The position numbers and the translations under genes were made by a program. This document shows positions 1 to 10,600 of a stretch of 64,000 nucleotides of DNA, one piece after another (position 1 is the first letter of the stretch; every line of letters begins with the position of its first letter). Source of the stretch: Candidatus Endonucleibacter bathymodioli. Lineage in GTDB: Bacteria > Pseudomonadota > Gammaproteobacteria > Pseudomonadales > Endozoicomonadaceae. The notes beneath the pieces were generated by a model that was not told the origin of the DNA, did not search any database, and saw nothing but the letters and a program-made list of their open reading frames with translations. The stretch covers positions 39,988 to 103,987 of the forward strand of contig JASXSV010000012.1 of NCBI GenBank assembly GCA_030674915.1. The letters run 5' to 3'.

Positions 1-665
1 TAAATTATGAGTGGAGATGCTAAGGGATAGAAGTATAGTGGTTTTGAGGCGTGGAATGGTGAGGTTTATGATTTATGAATCGCAATATGTACGGCTACTG
101 ACTTTTAAATATATACTTGTGTTGACTTCTACTGTAGATTGATAAAGAATATTGAGCATGGTTGAGTGTGTAGGTAGGAGGCACGAGATCTAGGCTCAGT
201 AGCTCATGAGTAACAGGTGGTTTGGAGTGAATAACCTCTTACTTTCAAAGGGAATGAATATAGAAGTGGGAGCTTGTTCTGGACGAAGCTCATGCAACAA
301 TACTGAGCGCATGCATCAAGGGAAACGGTGTTGTTTAAAGTTCATATGTAATGTTTTGCTACGGAAAGCAGGTATGAAAGGACGAGAGTAAAGCCTAAAT
401 TTTACCTGATAACACCATCTGGGAAAACAGTTTTGGTCAAATGGAAGGCTCAGTGGGCACGGGTCATAGGTATTGCTGTTTCTGCATATGCGCTAGTAGA
501 CGGGCGGTAGCGTGCTTGGGTATTTAATTTCTAGCTAGTATAAGGTCTGAAAGGTTCGATGGATTATTGGGTGTGCACACATGCCGTCATTACGGTCAGA
601 TAATAATTATTAGTCTATTGCCGAGTCGCATGGTCAATGTAAGATCCCTATAGTGGAATTTGAGA
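1..665. other. No gene recognised; left-edge intergenic region
   Basis: I see no convincing coding region here. A 61-codon open frame at 206-391 has no recognisable similarity and no good ribosome-binding site. The stretch around 165-260 weakly resembles the dispersed intergenic repeat described below (a GTAGG-AGGC-ACGAG segment, then CATGAGTAACAGG, then GGTTTGGAGTGA), so it may be a decayed copy. The motif CTCATGAGTAACAGG at about 205 recurs at about 15356. The region probably also holds the promoter of the autotransporter gene, but I cannot pick one with confidence. Confidence 0.5.
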
Positions 666-3600
666 ATGTTCCTAAAAATGAAAAAACACACATTTTATTT
701 ATGTATTTTTGTCAATATTATATTTACCAATATTTTCCCTGCCACAGCTCAGGATTATTGCAATAATGCGTCGGAGCCGGGCTTAGATCTGGGATGCGCC
801 AAAACAATTTCAAATACCGGCCTCCTTGGTCAAACTGTGAGCGGTTCTGCAACGCCGACAAACCTTTACATGAAATATCTTCTGGGGAGGAGCTATGATG
901 GGCTGATTTGGGATGCTGACTGGATATCCGGACACGGAGAGCGAAGATTGAGGTTTGAGCAAGATGTGAAGTTTTTGGTTCAGAGATTTGAGAGCTGGCA
1001 AAATGTCTATGTTGGATCGACACGAACTGACGGACAAAAAACAGCTGTTGAAGTGGTTTCGCTCCCACAACGAAGCATTCATATTGAGGATAGTAATATC
1101 ACGCTCCACTTCGACAGGCTTACCCTTGAAAACACAGCATTGTCTCTGAAGGATGCGGCAAGCGCAGATGGGCTGCAAACTGGTAAGATCGAGTATCTTG
1201 TGTTGGGTTCTGCTGGGGCAGGGCAGGGTGGGCGGTTGACGATGCGCAACTCATCGTTGGAGATGGGACCCGACATAAACCTCTTGATAAATGCTCCCAG
1301 TGGAGCGGCTTACATTCGTGCAGAGTCTGGTGACAACCTGCTAAAACTCAGAACCCAAAAAATTTATGCGAATCAATTTTCTGTGCATGTTGACGACAGT
1401 GCCAACCTGACACTTGACGACACGAAACTACTATCACAGCAAGAAGGATCTTTATCTGTTGGAAAGGGATCTAGCTTGAAGCTTGAGAACGATTCAATAT
1501 TGCAATTACTCCAATCTAGCGGGTCAACGCTGCCGCAATCTACTGTGACTGGAGGGGGAATAAATATCGATGGGCACCTGTCAGAACTACGTATTACCGC
1601 ACCTCTTTTTTCTGATAGCAATATTTCGATTAAAAAGGGTGGCTCTCTTCGAGTACAGGAAAGAGCCAACGAGCGCAGTCAGATGTCGTTTGTTGGCAAT
1701 AATACGCTGAGTTTTGAGCATAGCGACTCGGCGGTGTTGGGAGCATCTGTCCATCCGAACCATTTGTTACTGAATATTGGTCAAGGTATTACCTCTATCA
1801 CTGGAGTAGTGCCAAGTGCGAACCGTGGTCTTCAAGTAGACAAGGTCAATATCGATGGTGGAACCTTGGATATAGCCAGCTATGGAGCCAACACGACAGA
1901 GTGGAAAAGTCTGACTGTGGTGAATGGAGGTGTCCTATTAGATGGCCTTAAAATGTACGACAAACTTCAAACTTTTGAGGTTAATTCTGGGACGTTGAAA
2001 ACACTTTCCAGATTTGGATCGTTTGCATACAGCGGCATTACTACAGCTAAGTTGACAAACAGTACTATCGATCTGGTTTCCGCTCTAGGGAATCAAAATC
2101 TACAAATGCCCACGGGGTTACAAACAGTGCATATCAGTGCGGTAGGCCTGGAGTTTTTCGGAAGCAATAAGGTATTAATTGGCATTCATCCTTCTGGAAA
2201 AGACGCAATTTTTAATGGCAGGCCTATTCCTGGGAGTAAAAGGTATGCCGGTGAACTTGTTGTCAACGTTGGAAATGAAACCAATGCCAAGCTCACGGGC
2301 TTTGATACCGTTCTGTTTGTCCCAAAAGTAATTGATCCGGCGGCAACGGTTGCGGATTATGTCTCAGGTGGAATCAGTAAGATTTACACTGTTGCAGAGG
2401 CTAATACTTCAAGCGACTTGGTATCTAATAAAATAAGTTTTGATGCGGCTCCTGTTACACCGACCGCAATGCAGCTTGTGGCAGCTGGATCTGACCTTCC
2501 TTCCGATTTAATTTACACGGTCGTAAACGATCCCGTGACAGATGAGCGAGTTGATATTACATTTATAGACCTAACCTCGTTGAACAACCACAAGCTCTCC
2601 ACTCAATATACGCCGCAATTTATATCCAAGGTCGTTATTCCGTCAGGTTCTAATAACACGCATGAGATTGTTGTTTCTATCTTGCCTAACATTAGCGCAG
2701 GTACATCCAAATCATGGAATGTCACCGCTCCTAACACTAATAACGTTGTATCGATTTTGCAGACAGCAGTAATAAGCCCCGGAGGAGCAGTGTCTAATGA
2801 GGTTACGACGACGGTTACTGGAGCGAATGGTAATATTCTATCAACCAATACAGTTACTGTTCCATCCAGCTTGATTTCCGGTGGCGCTGTTCAGTTGGTG
2901 ACCACGATGGTGACTGATTCGAGCGGCGCTCATCTGCGAACAACGTCGGTAGGAGCGTCTCTTGGACAAGCCGTAGGGACCAGTAATACCGCTAGCATTG
3001 GTAGACTCTTGAGACAGAGTGGAAAAAGTTTGCCGTCCGCTTTGATGGTAGGCGGAGTCGAGGCACTGAGTCCCGAAGCGTATGCTTCTGTCATGACTGT
3101 TGCTCTGGAGCAAAGCATACACTTGCGCAATCTAGTGCTTGTAAACGCACGGGGAAGCGCAGCAGGACATGGTAAGTCATATGGAGATTGGGCTGAGGGT
3201 TTCACAGAAAGCGGTCATCGAGTTTGGATGGACGCAAGCAAGATGAATGGGGACATAAACTCAAATGGTGATTTGTCTGGGTTCGATTATAGTACAGGTG
3301 GAGCCATATTTGGTGCGGATATATGGTCTAACGAAGCATGCAGTGTTGGAGCCTTTTTTGGCTACAGCGATTATAATATGAGCGAAAAATCATCGTCCAT
3401 AGCATCCTTTGATTTTTCGGCGAATGTTATTTCCGTCGGAGGTTATGGGAGTTATGATATTCCAAACTGGTCCATCATAGGTATGGCGAGCTATTCTTGG
3501 GCAAACACTGATGCAAAACGTGTGATAAACGCAGACACTTTCAAGGGAGATTACAAATCCCAATCTTTTGAAACATCATTTCGCGCCGAGTATACCAGTT

Positions 3601-4049
3601 TTCGCACCAATGATTCTTGGAGAATAATGCCTGAAATAGGTTGCGGCTATATTTATTACAATCAGGAGTCTTTTACTGAAACCGGCCCGAGTAACTTCAT
3701 TCTGCATATCGAAGGCACAACCGTTGAAAGTATCACCGGAAGTATTGGTCTAAATCTGACTGGTCCGGTATTTGGCTATGGGATTGAACCTTTCGGCTTT
3801 ATTCGTTACGAACACGATTTTCTAGCTGCACAGAAAAAAGAACATAAGATATACGCTTCTTTTGCATCGACACCGAATATTTCAGAACCTTTTATCGGTA
3901 CGCATCGTGGGCCAGATGCAACTGTAACAGGCATCGGCTTAAGAGGTGCAGTTAGCAATTCTGTTGATATCTCCGTCGGTATCATCTACAAGAAGCAAAC
4001 CTACGGCAAAGAATACGGAGGGGGCTTAAAGGTAACACGAGTATTTTGA
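666..4049 (+). CDS. Autotransporter (type V secretion) with C-terminal beta-barrel
   Basis: Probable 1127-residue autotransporter. The N-terminus has a basic start, a hydrophobic core (FYLCIFVNIIFTNIF) and an Ala-x-Ala-like cleavage region (PATAQD), so a Sec signal peptide is likely. The passenger (about residues 35-830) is rich in Asn, Ser, Thr and Gly with beta-helix-like spacing and has no recognised catalytic motif. The last roughly 280 residues alternate aromatic and polar positions (DWAEGFTESGHRVW, GAFFGYSDY, FIRYEHDF) and end in Val-Thr-Arg-Val-Phe, the C-terminal aromatic typical of outer-membrane barrels. An upstream TTG at 660 is in frame, but ATG 666, preceded by GGAA at a normal distance, or ATG 678 is more likely. 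Base composition looks more GC-balanced than the adhesin that follows, suggesting a different history. It stands alone, in the same direction as the T1SS block. The substrate or adhesive role is unknown. Confidence 0.88.
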   Translation: MFLKMKKHTFYLCIFVNIIFTNIFPATAQDYCNNASEPGLDLGCAKTISNTGLLGQTVSGSATPTNLYMKYLLGRSYDGLIWDADWISGHGERRLRFEQDVKFLVQRFESWQNVYVGSTRTDGQKTAVEVVSLPQRSIHIEDSNITLHFDRLTLENTALSLKDAASADGLQTGKIEYLVLGSAGAGQGGRLTMRNSSLEMGPDINLLINAPSGAAYIRAESGDNLLKLRTQKIYANQFSVHVDDSANLTLDDTKLLSQQEGSLSVGKGSSLKLENDSILQLLQSSGSTLPQSTVTGGGINIDGHLSELRITAPLFSDSNISIKKGGSLRVQERANERSQMSFVGNNTLSFEHSDSAVLGASVHPNHLLLNIGQGITSITGVVPSANRGLQVDKVNIDGGTLDIASYGANTTEWKSLTVVNGGVLLDGLKMYDKLQTFEVNSGTLKTLSRFGSFAYSGITTAKLTNSTIDLVSALGNQNLQMPTGLQTVHISAVGLEFFGSNKVLIGIHPSGKDAIFNGRPIPGSKRYAGELVVNVGNETNAKLTGFDTVLFVPKVIDPAATVADYVSGGISKIYTVAEANTSSDLVSNKISFDAAPVTPTAMQLVAAGSDLPSDLIYTVVNDPVTDERVDITFIDLTSLNNHKLSTQYTPQFISKVVIPSGSNNTHEIVVSILPNISAGTSKSWNVTAPNTNNVVSILQTAVISPGGAVSNEVTTTVTGANGNILSTNTVTVPSSLISGGAVQLVTTMVTDSSGAHLRTTSVGASLGQAVGTSNTASIGRLLRQSGKSLPSALMVGGVEALSPEAYASVMTVALEQSIHLRNLVLVNARGSAAGHGKSYGDWAEGFTESGHRVWMDASKMNGDINSNGDLSGFDYSTGGAIFGADIWSNEACSVGAFFGYSDYNMSEKSSSIASFDFSANVISVGGYGSYDIPNWSIIGMASYSWANTDAKRVINADTFKGDYKSQSFETSFRAEYTSFRTNDSWRIMPEIGCGYIYYNQESFTETGPSNFILHIEGTTVESITGSIGLNLTGPVFGYGIEPFGFIRYEHDFLAAQKKEHKIYASFASTPNISEPFIGTHRGPDATVTGIGLRGAVSNSVDISVGIIYKKQTYGKEYGGGLKVTRVF

Positions 4050-4665
4050 TGGCGATTCTGAAAAGTTGTTTGTGTTATGAAATAAGAGAAATTAAATGCC
4101 TTCCTAAAATTTGTGGATTGTTGTTTGGTTGATCCCTGAGGAATATGGACAACACATGCAAAAAAATAAAATACAAAAATGAGTTTCTAGTGTTATTTTA
4201 TGATAAAAAAATCTGTTGGGTGTTTGTCAGCAAAGTAATAACAAACAATGTTATTTGCAAATAAAGCCTATATGAATATAACTTACAATGATTTGAATAT
4301 TTTTCAAATAAATACGCGTTAGTATCCAAGCATAGATACTTATAATTAGTTATATTCATGTGCTTTCTCCGCATAATATCACTGATGGCATTATTCAAAT
4401 ACTAAATTTATTTTTTCTGATAGGCAGAGCAGTAGATGATGCAGGCTGATCTTCATCAGTAACATCGACTTCATCGGTTATCATTCTCTGTCATCATGCG
4501 TTTTTTATGGAGGGATTATAGATATGTTTTTTACTGTGGTATGAGGGTAGTTTTTAGTATAAATAAAGAAGTGGGGGAATAGTTTCAAAGTCAAGAGTTT
4601 TGAGTAGTAGCTGGCATATATTCTTATGTAAATATAAATGTTTTTTATGAAAGATTGGTGAACAC
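4050..4665. other. AT-rich intergenic region upstream of the giant adhesin
   Basis: About 615 bp of strongly AT-rich DNA with no recognisable gene. Short open frames on the minus strand look like chance products of composition. It presumably contains the promoter region for the T1SS adhesin gene. TATAAA-like sequence lies near 4558, but I see no well-spaced -35 box and do not call a promoter. Confidence 0.4.
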
Positions 4666-7600
4666 ATGAAATCTTATACAGTTGTTGCGAGTGAAGGTGA
4701 TACTTTTGTGCGTGATGCATCAGGTAATCTGACCTTAGTTAAATCAGGAGATGTTTTACCTGAAACCGCTATTGTCGAAAAAGGTGAAAATTCTCACCTT
4801 GTATTACAAGGAGACCAGCAAACTGTATCAATCAATACGACTTCTGGGGTGCCATTAAGCAGCCTTCTTGAAAACACGAATGCCTATTCAGTTGAAGATC
4901 CTTCTAGTTCAGCAACTATGCGAAGTGATAATGCTGCAGTTGCACCTGATGATGTATCACGCGTCAATAATTCATCGAATCAAGTTGTGGTTGAGGATGA
5001 AGAAGAAATATTAAGTGACGTGCACAGACCTGCTGAAGTTGTTGAACTAAATACACTGAACATAAATGTGAATCATGGGGAATTAGGCGCAGCGGAGCGA
5101 ATGGCAAGTGGCAATAAGTTAGTAGATGAGCAAGCCAGAAACATCCTGAATGATGTTGTAGGGGGGGATGCTGTAACGATAGGATTAAGTTCTACAAGTA
5201 ATAGTGGAGGTCCAGGTCATGATAATCTTACGAATAAGAGGAAACCAGAGATAGTTGGACATACAGCTATTCCTTTTTCAAAAGTAGATATTTTAGAAAA
5301 TGGAAAAGTTATTGGGCATACTGTATCGGATAAGAATGGTAACTATAGTGTTACAGAACCACTGCCCGATGGTGTGCATACTTTAACAGCGCAAGCGACA
5401 GCGCTAACGGCTCTAACTCATGTTACATCTTCGCCATTAACTATCACTGTTGACACTACCATTAATGCACAAGATGATACCAATACTGCGACAGAGGACC
5501 AAGCTTTAGGAGTAACCTCTGGCAACGTTCTAGATAATGACGATAAAGACGGCACAGTAGTAACAACCACAGGTGACATTAAAGGTAAGTATGGAACGTT
5601 CCATATGCAAACCGATGGTAAATATACTTATGATCTTGATAATACAAACCCAGCAGTTCAAGCGCTTGCAGAAGGTGCAACATTACCAGATCCAGTAAAT
5701 TATACGATCAAAGATGCAGCAGGAAACACAGGAACAGCAAAACTGACAATAACCATTACAGGAACGAACGACGCACCAAGTCTGAAAGTGGATCAAACAA
5801 CAAATGTAGTAGGAACACTTAAAGCAGTAGATGTTGATAAAGGAGATACGCATACCTTTGCCGTAGTTAATGGGGCAGGCAATTACGGAACGTTAACCGT
5901 AGATAAAACAACAGGTGCCTATACTTTTGCGTCAAATACAAATATTTCAGGAATGCACTTAGATCCAGTAAGTGGAAAATATACTGGTGAAGTTTGCTTT
6001 GAGGTAAAAGTAACTGACAATCATAGAGCTACACAGAGTAAATTTATTACTTTTACCAGTGAGGCGGTATTGACACAAACAAAACCTAATGCGCTTCCCA
6101 CAATAACAACTAGCGTTCCTGGGGTTCCAGTTGTAACAGATCACAAGCCAACGATAATACCTGGTACTGTTAGTAATGCAGTGACTATTGACTTATCAAA
6201 GAAAACTGATAGTGGAAATTCAGATCATGATAATCTTACAAATATTACCAAGCCAGAGATAACTGGAAAGACAGATATTCCTTTTTCAAAAATTGATATT
6301 TTAGAAAATGGAAAGCCTATAGCGTATGCTATATCAGATAAGGATGGTCACTATAAAATTGTAGTACCACAGCCACTGCCAGATGGTCTGCATACTTTAA
6401 CAGCGATAGCGGTAGCGCCATCGGTTACAACGCCTGTTAAATCTGGGGATTTAGATCTCACTATTGATACGGATGTTAAGGCAACAGACGATACCAATAC
6501 TGCGAGAGAGGATCAAGGTCCAGCAGAAACTAGTGGGAATGTTCTAACTAATGACGATGCGGGTTCAAAAGTAACAACTACAGGTGAGATTAAAGGTAAG
6601 TATGGAACGGTCCATATGACTGAGAGTGGTCATTATATTTATATTCTTGATAATACAAACCCAGCAGTTCAAGCGCTTGCAGAAGGTGAAAAATTACCAG
6701 ATCCAGTAAATTATGGTATCAAAGATGCAGCAGGAAATACAGCAACAGCAAAACTGACAATAACCATTACAGGAACGAACGACGCACCAGATCTAATTGT
6801 ACATCACACATCAAATGTAGTAGGAACACTTAAAGCAGTCGATGTTGATAAAGGAGATACGCATACCTTTGCCGTAGTTAATGGGACAGGTAATTACGGA
6901 ACTTTAACCGTACATCCAAAAACAGGCGCCTATACTTTTGCGTCAAATAAAAACATTTCAGGAATGCACTTAGATCCAGTAAGTGGAAAATATACTGGTG
7001 AAGTTTTCTTTGAGGTAAAAGTAACTGACAATCATAGAGCTACACAGAGTAAATTTATTACTTTTACCAGTGAGGCGGTATTGACACAAACAAAACCTAA
7101 TGCGCTTCCCACAATAACAACTAGCGTTCCTGGGGTTCCAGTTGTAACAGATCACAAGCCAACGATAACACCTGGTACTGTTAGTAATGCAGTGACTATT
7201 GACTTATCAAAGGGAACGGATAGTGGAAATTCAGATCAAGATAAGATTACAAATATTAAGCATCCTGAGGTAATTGGCAAGACAGATATTCCTTTTTCAA
7301 AAGTAGACATTGTAGAAAATGGACATCCTATAGCGCATGCTATATCAGATGAGCACGGTCACTATAAGATTATAGTACCACAGCCACTGCCTGATGGTCC
7401 GCATACTTTAACAGCGATAGCGGTAGCGCCATCGGTTACAACGCCTGTTAAATCTGGGGATTTAGATCTCACTATTGATACGGATGTTAAGGCAACAGAC
7501 GATACCAATACTGCGACAGAGGATCAAGGTCCAGCAGAAACTGGTGGGAATGTTCTAACTAATGACGATGCGGGTTCAAAAGTAACAACTACAGGTGAGA

Positions 7601-10600
7601 TTAAAGGTAAGTATGGAACGGTCCATATGACTGAGAGTGGTCATTATATTTATACTCTTGATAATACAAACCCAGCAGTTCAAGCGCTTGCAGTAGGTGA
7701 AAAATTACCAGATCCAGTAAATTATACGATCAAAGATGCAGCAGGAAACACAGCAACAGCAAAACTGACAATAACCATTACAGGAACGAACGACACACCA
7801 AGTCTGAAAGTGGATCAAACAACACATATAGAAGGAATACTTAAAGCAGTAGATGTTGATAAAATAGATACGCATACCTTTGCCGTAGTTAATGGGACAG
7901 GTAATTACGGAACTTTAACCGTACATCCAAAAACAGGCGCCTATACTTTTAAGTCAAATAAAAACATTTCAGGAATGCACTTAGATCCAGTAAGTGGAAA
8001 ATATACTGGTGAAGTTTTCTTTGAGGTAAAAGTAACTGACAATCATAGAGCTACACAGAGTAAATTTATTACTTTTACCAGTGAGGCGGTATTGACACAA
8101 ACAAAACCTAATGCGCTTCCCACAATAACAACTAGCGTTCCTGGGGTTCCAGTTGTAACAGATCACAAGCCAACGATAACACCTGGTACTGTTAGTAATG
8201 CAGTGACTATTGACTTATCAAAGGGAACGGATAGTGGAAATTCAGATCAAGATAAGATTACAAATATTAAGCATCCTGAGGTAATTGGCAAGACAGATAT
8301 TCCTTTTTCAAAAGTAGAAATTGTAGAAAATGGACATCCTATAGCGCATGCTATATCAGATGAGCATGGTCACTATAAGATTATAGTACCACAGCCACTG
8401 CCTGATGGTCCGCATACTTTAACAGCGATAGCGGTAGCGCCATCGGTTACAACGCCTGTTAAATCTGGGGATTTAGATCTCACTATTGATACGGATGTTA
8501 AGGCAACAGACGATACCAATACTGCGACAGAGGATCAAGCTTTAGGAGTAACCTCTGGCAACGTTCTAGATAATGACGATAAAGACGGCACAGTAGTAAC
8601 AACCACAGGTCCCATTCCAGGTAAGTATGGAATGGTCCATATGCAAGCCGATGGTAAATATACTTATGATCTTGATAATAAAAACCCAGCAGTTCAAGCG
8701 CTTGCAGTAGGTGAAAAATTACCAGATCCAGTAAATTATACGATCAAAGATGCAGCAGGAAACACAGCAACAGCAAAACTGACAATAACCATTACAGGAA
8801 CGAACGACACACCAAGTCTGAAAGTGGATCAAACAACACATATAGAAGGAATACTTAAAGCAGTAGATGTTGATAAAATAGATACGCATACATTTGCCGT
8901 AGTTAATGGGGAAGGCAATTACGGAAGGTTAACCGTAGAGAAAACAACAGGTTCCTATACTTTTTCGTCAAATACAAATGTTTTAGGAATGCACTTAGAT
9001 CCAGTAAGTGGAAAATATACTGGTGAAGTTTGCTTTGAGGTAAAAGTAACTGACAATCATGGCGCTACACAGAGTAAATTTATTACTTTTACCAGTGAGG
9101 CGGTATTGACAGAAACGACACCTAATATGCCTCCCGCAATAACAACTAGCGTTCCTGGGGCTCCAGTTGTAACAGATATCAAACCAGTTATAACACGTGG
9201 TACTGTTAGTAATGCAGTGACTATTGACTTATCAAAGGCAACGGATAGTGGGATTTCAGATCAAGATAAGATTACAAATATTCAGCAGCCTGAGATATTT
9301 GGCAAGACAGATATTCCTTTTTCAAAAATTGAGATTTTAGAAAATAGGAAAACTATAGCGCATGCTATATCAGATGAGTATGGTAACTATAAAATTACAG
9401 TACCACAGCCACTGCCTGATGGTACGCATACTTTAACAGCGATAGCGGTAGCGCCATCGGTTATAAGGTCTGTTAAATCTGGGAATTTAGATCTCACTAT
9501 TGATACGGATGTTAAGGCAACAGACGATACCAATACTGCGACAGAGGACCAAGCTCTAGGAGTAACCTCTGGCAACGTTCTAGGTAATGACGATAAAGAC
9601 GGCACAGTAGTAACAAACACAGGTGACATTAAAGGTAATTATGGAACGGTCCATATGCAAGCCAATGGTGATTATACTTATGATCTTGATAATACAAAAT
9701 CAGCAGTTCAAGCGCTTGCAGAAGGTGTAATATTATTAGATCCAGTAAATTATACGATCAAAGATGCAGCAGGAAACACAGCAACAGCAAAACTGACAAT
9801 AACCATTACAGGAACGAACGACGCACCAAGTCTGAAAGTGGATCCAACAACACATATAGTAGGAACACTTAAAGCAGTCGATGTTGATAAAGGAGATACG
9901 CATACCTTTGCCGTAGTTGATGGGAAAGGTAATTACGGAAATTTAACCGTACATCCAAAAACAGGTGCCTATACTTTTACGTCAAATACAAATATTTCAG
10001 GAATGCACTTCGATTCAGCAAGTGGAAAATATACTGGTAAAGTTTTCTTTGAGGTAAAAGTAACTGACAATCATGGCGCTACACAGAGTAAATTTATTAC
10101 TTTTACCAGTGAGGCGGTATTGACAGAAACGACACCTAATATGCCTCCCACAATAACAACTAGCGTTCCTAAGGAGCCAGATGTAACAGATGCCAAACCA
10201 GTTATAACACCTAGTACTGTTAGTAATTCAGTGACTATTGACTTATCAAAGGCAACGGATAGTGGAATTTCAGATCAGGATAAGATTACAAATATTCCGA
10301 ATCCTGAGATAATTGGCAAGACATATGTTCCTTTTTCAAAAATTGAAATTTTAGAAAATGGACATGCTATAGCGCAGGCTATATCAAATGCGGCTCGTGA
10401 CTATAAAATTGCAGTACCACTGCCACTTGCAGATGGCACGCATACTTTAACAGCGATGGCGGTAGCGCCATCGGTTACAACGACTGTTAAATCTGGGCCT
10501 TTAGATCTCAAGATTGACACTATTATTAATGCAGGGCACGATGTCGATTCTGCGACAGAAGGTCAAGCTGCAGGAGCCACCCAAGGTGACGTTCTAGCTA

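Noticed and set aside
206..391. 61-codon open frame near the left edge
   Set aside because: No similarity, no good ribosome-binding site, and it may overlap a decayed repeat copy.
4666..5200. LapG-type cleavage site in the adhesin N-terminus
   Set aside because: I found no TAAG, PAAG or AAAG site there and no lapD or lapG genes, so regulated release is not claimed.
5959..8166. Three minus-strand open frames of identical length spaced by 1011 bp inside the adhesin gene
   Set aside because: They are the antisense shadow of the repeated coding unit; their conservation follows from the repeat itself.
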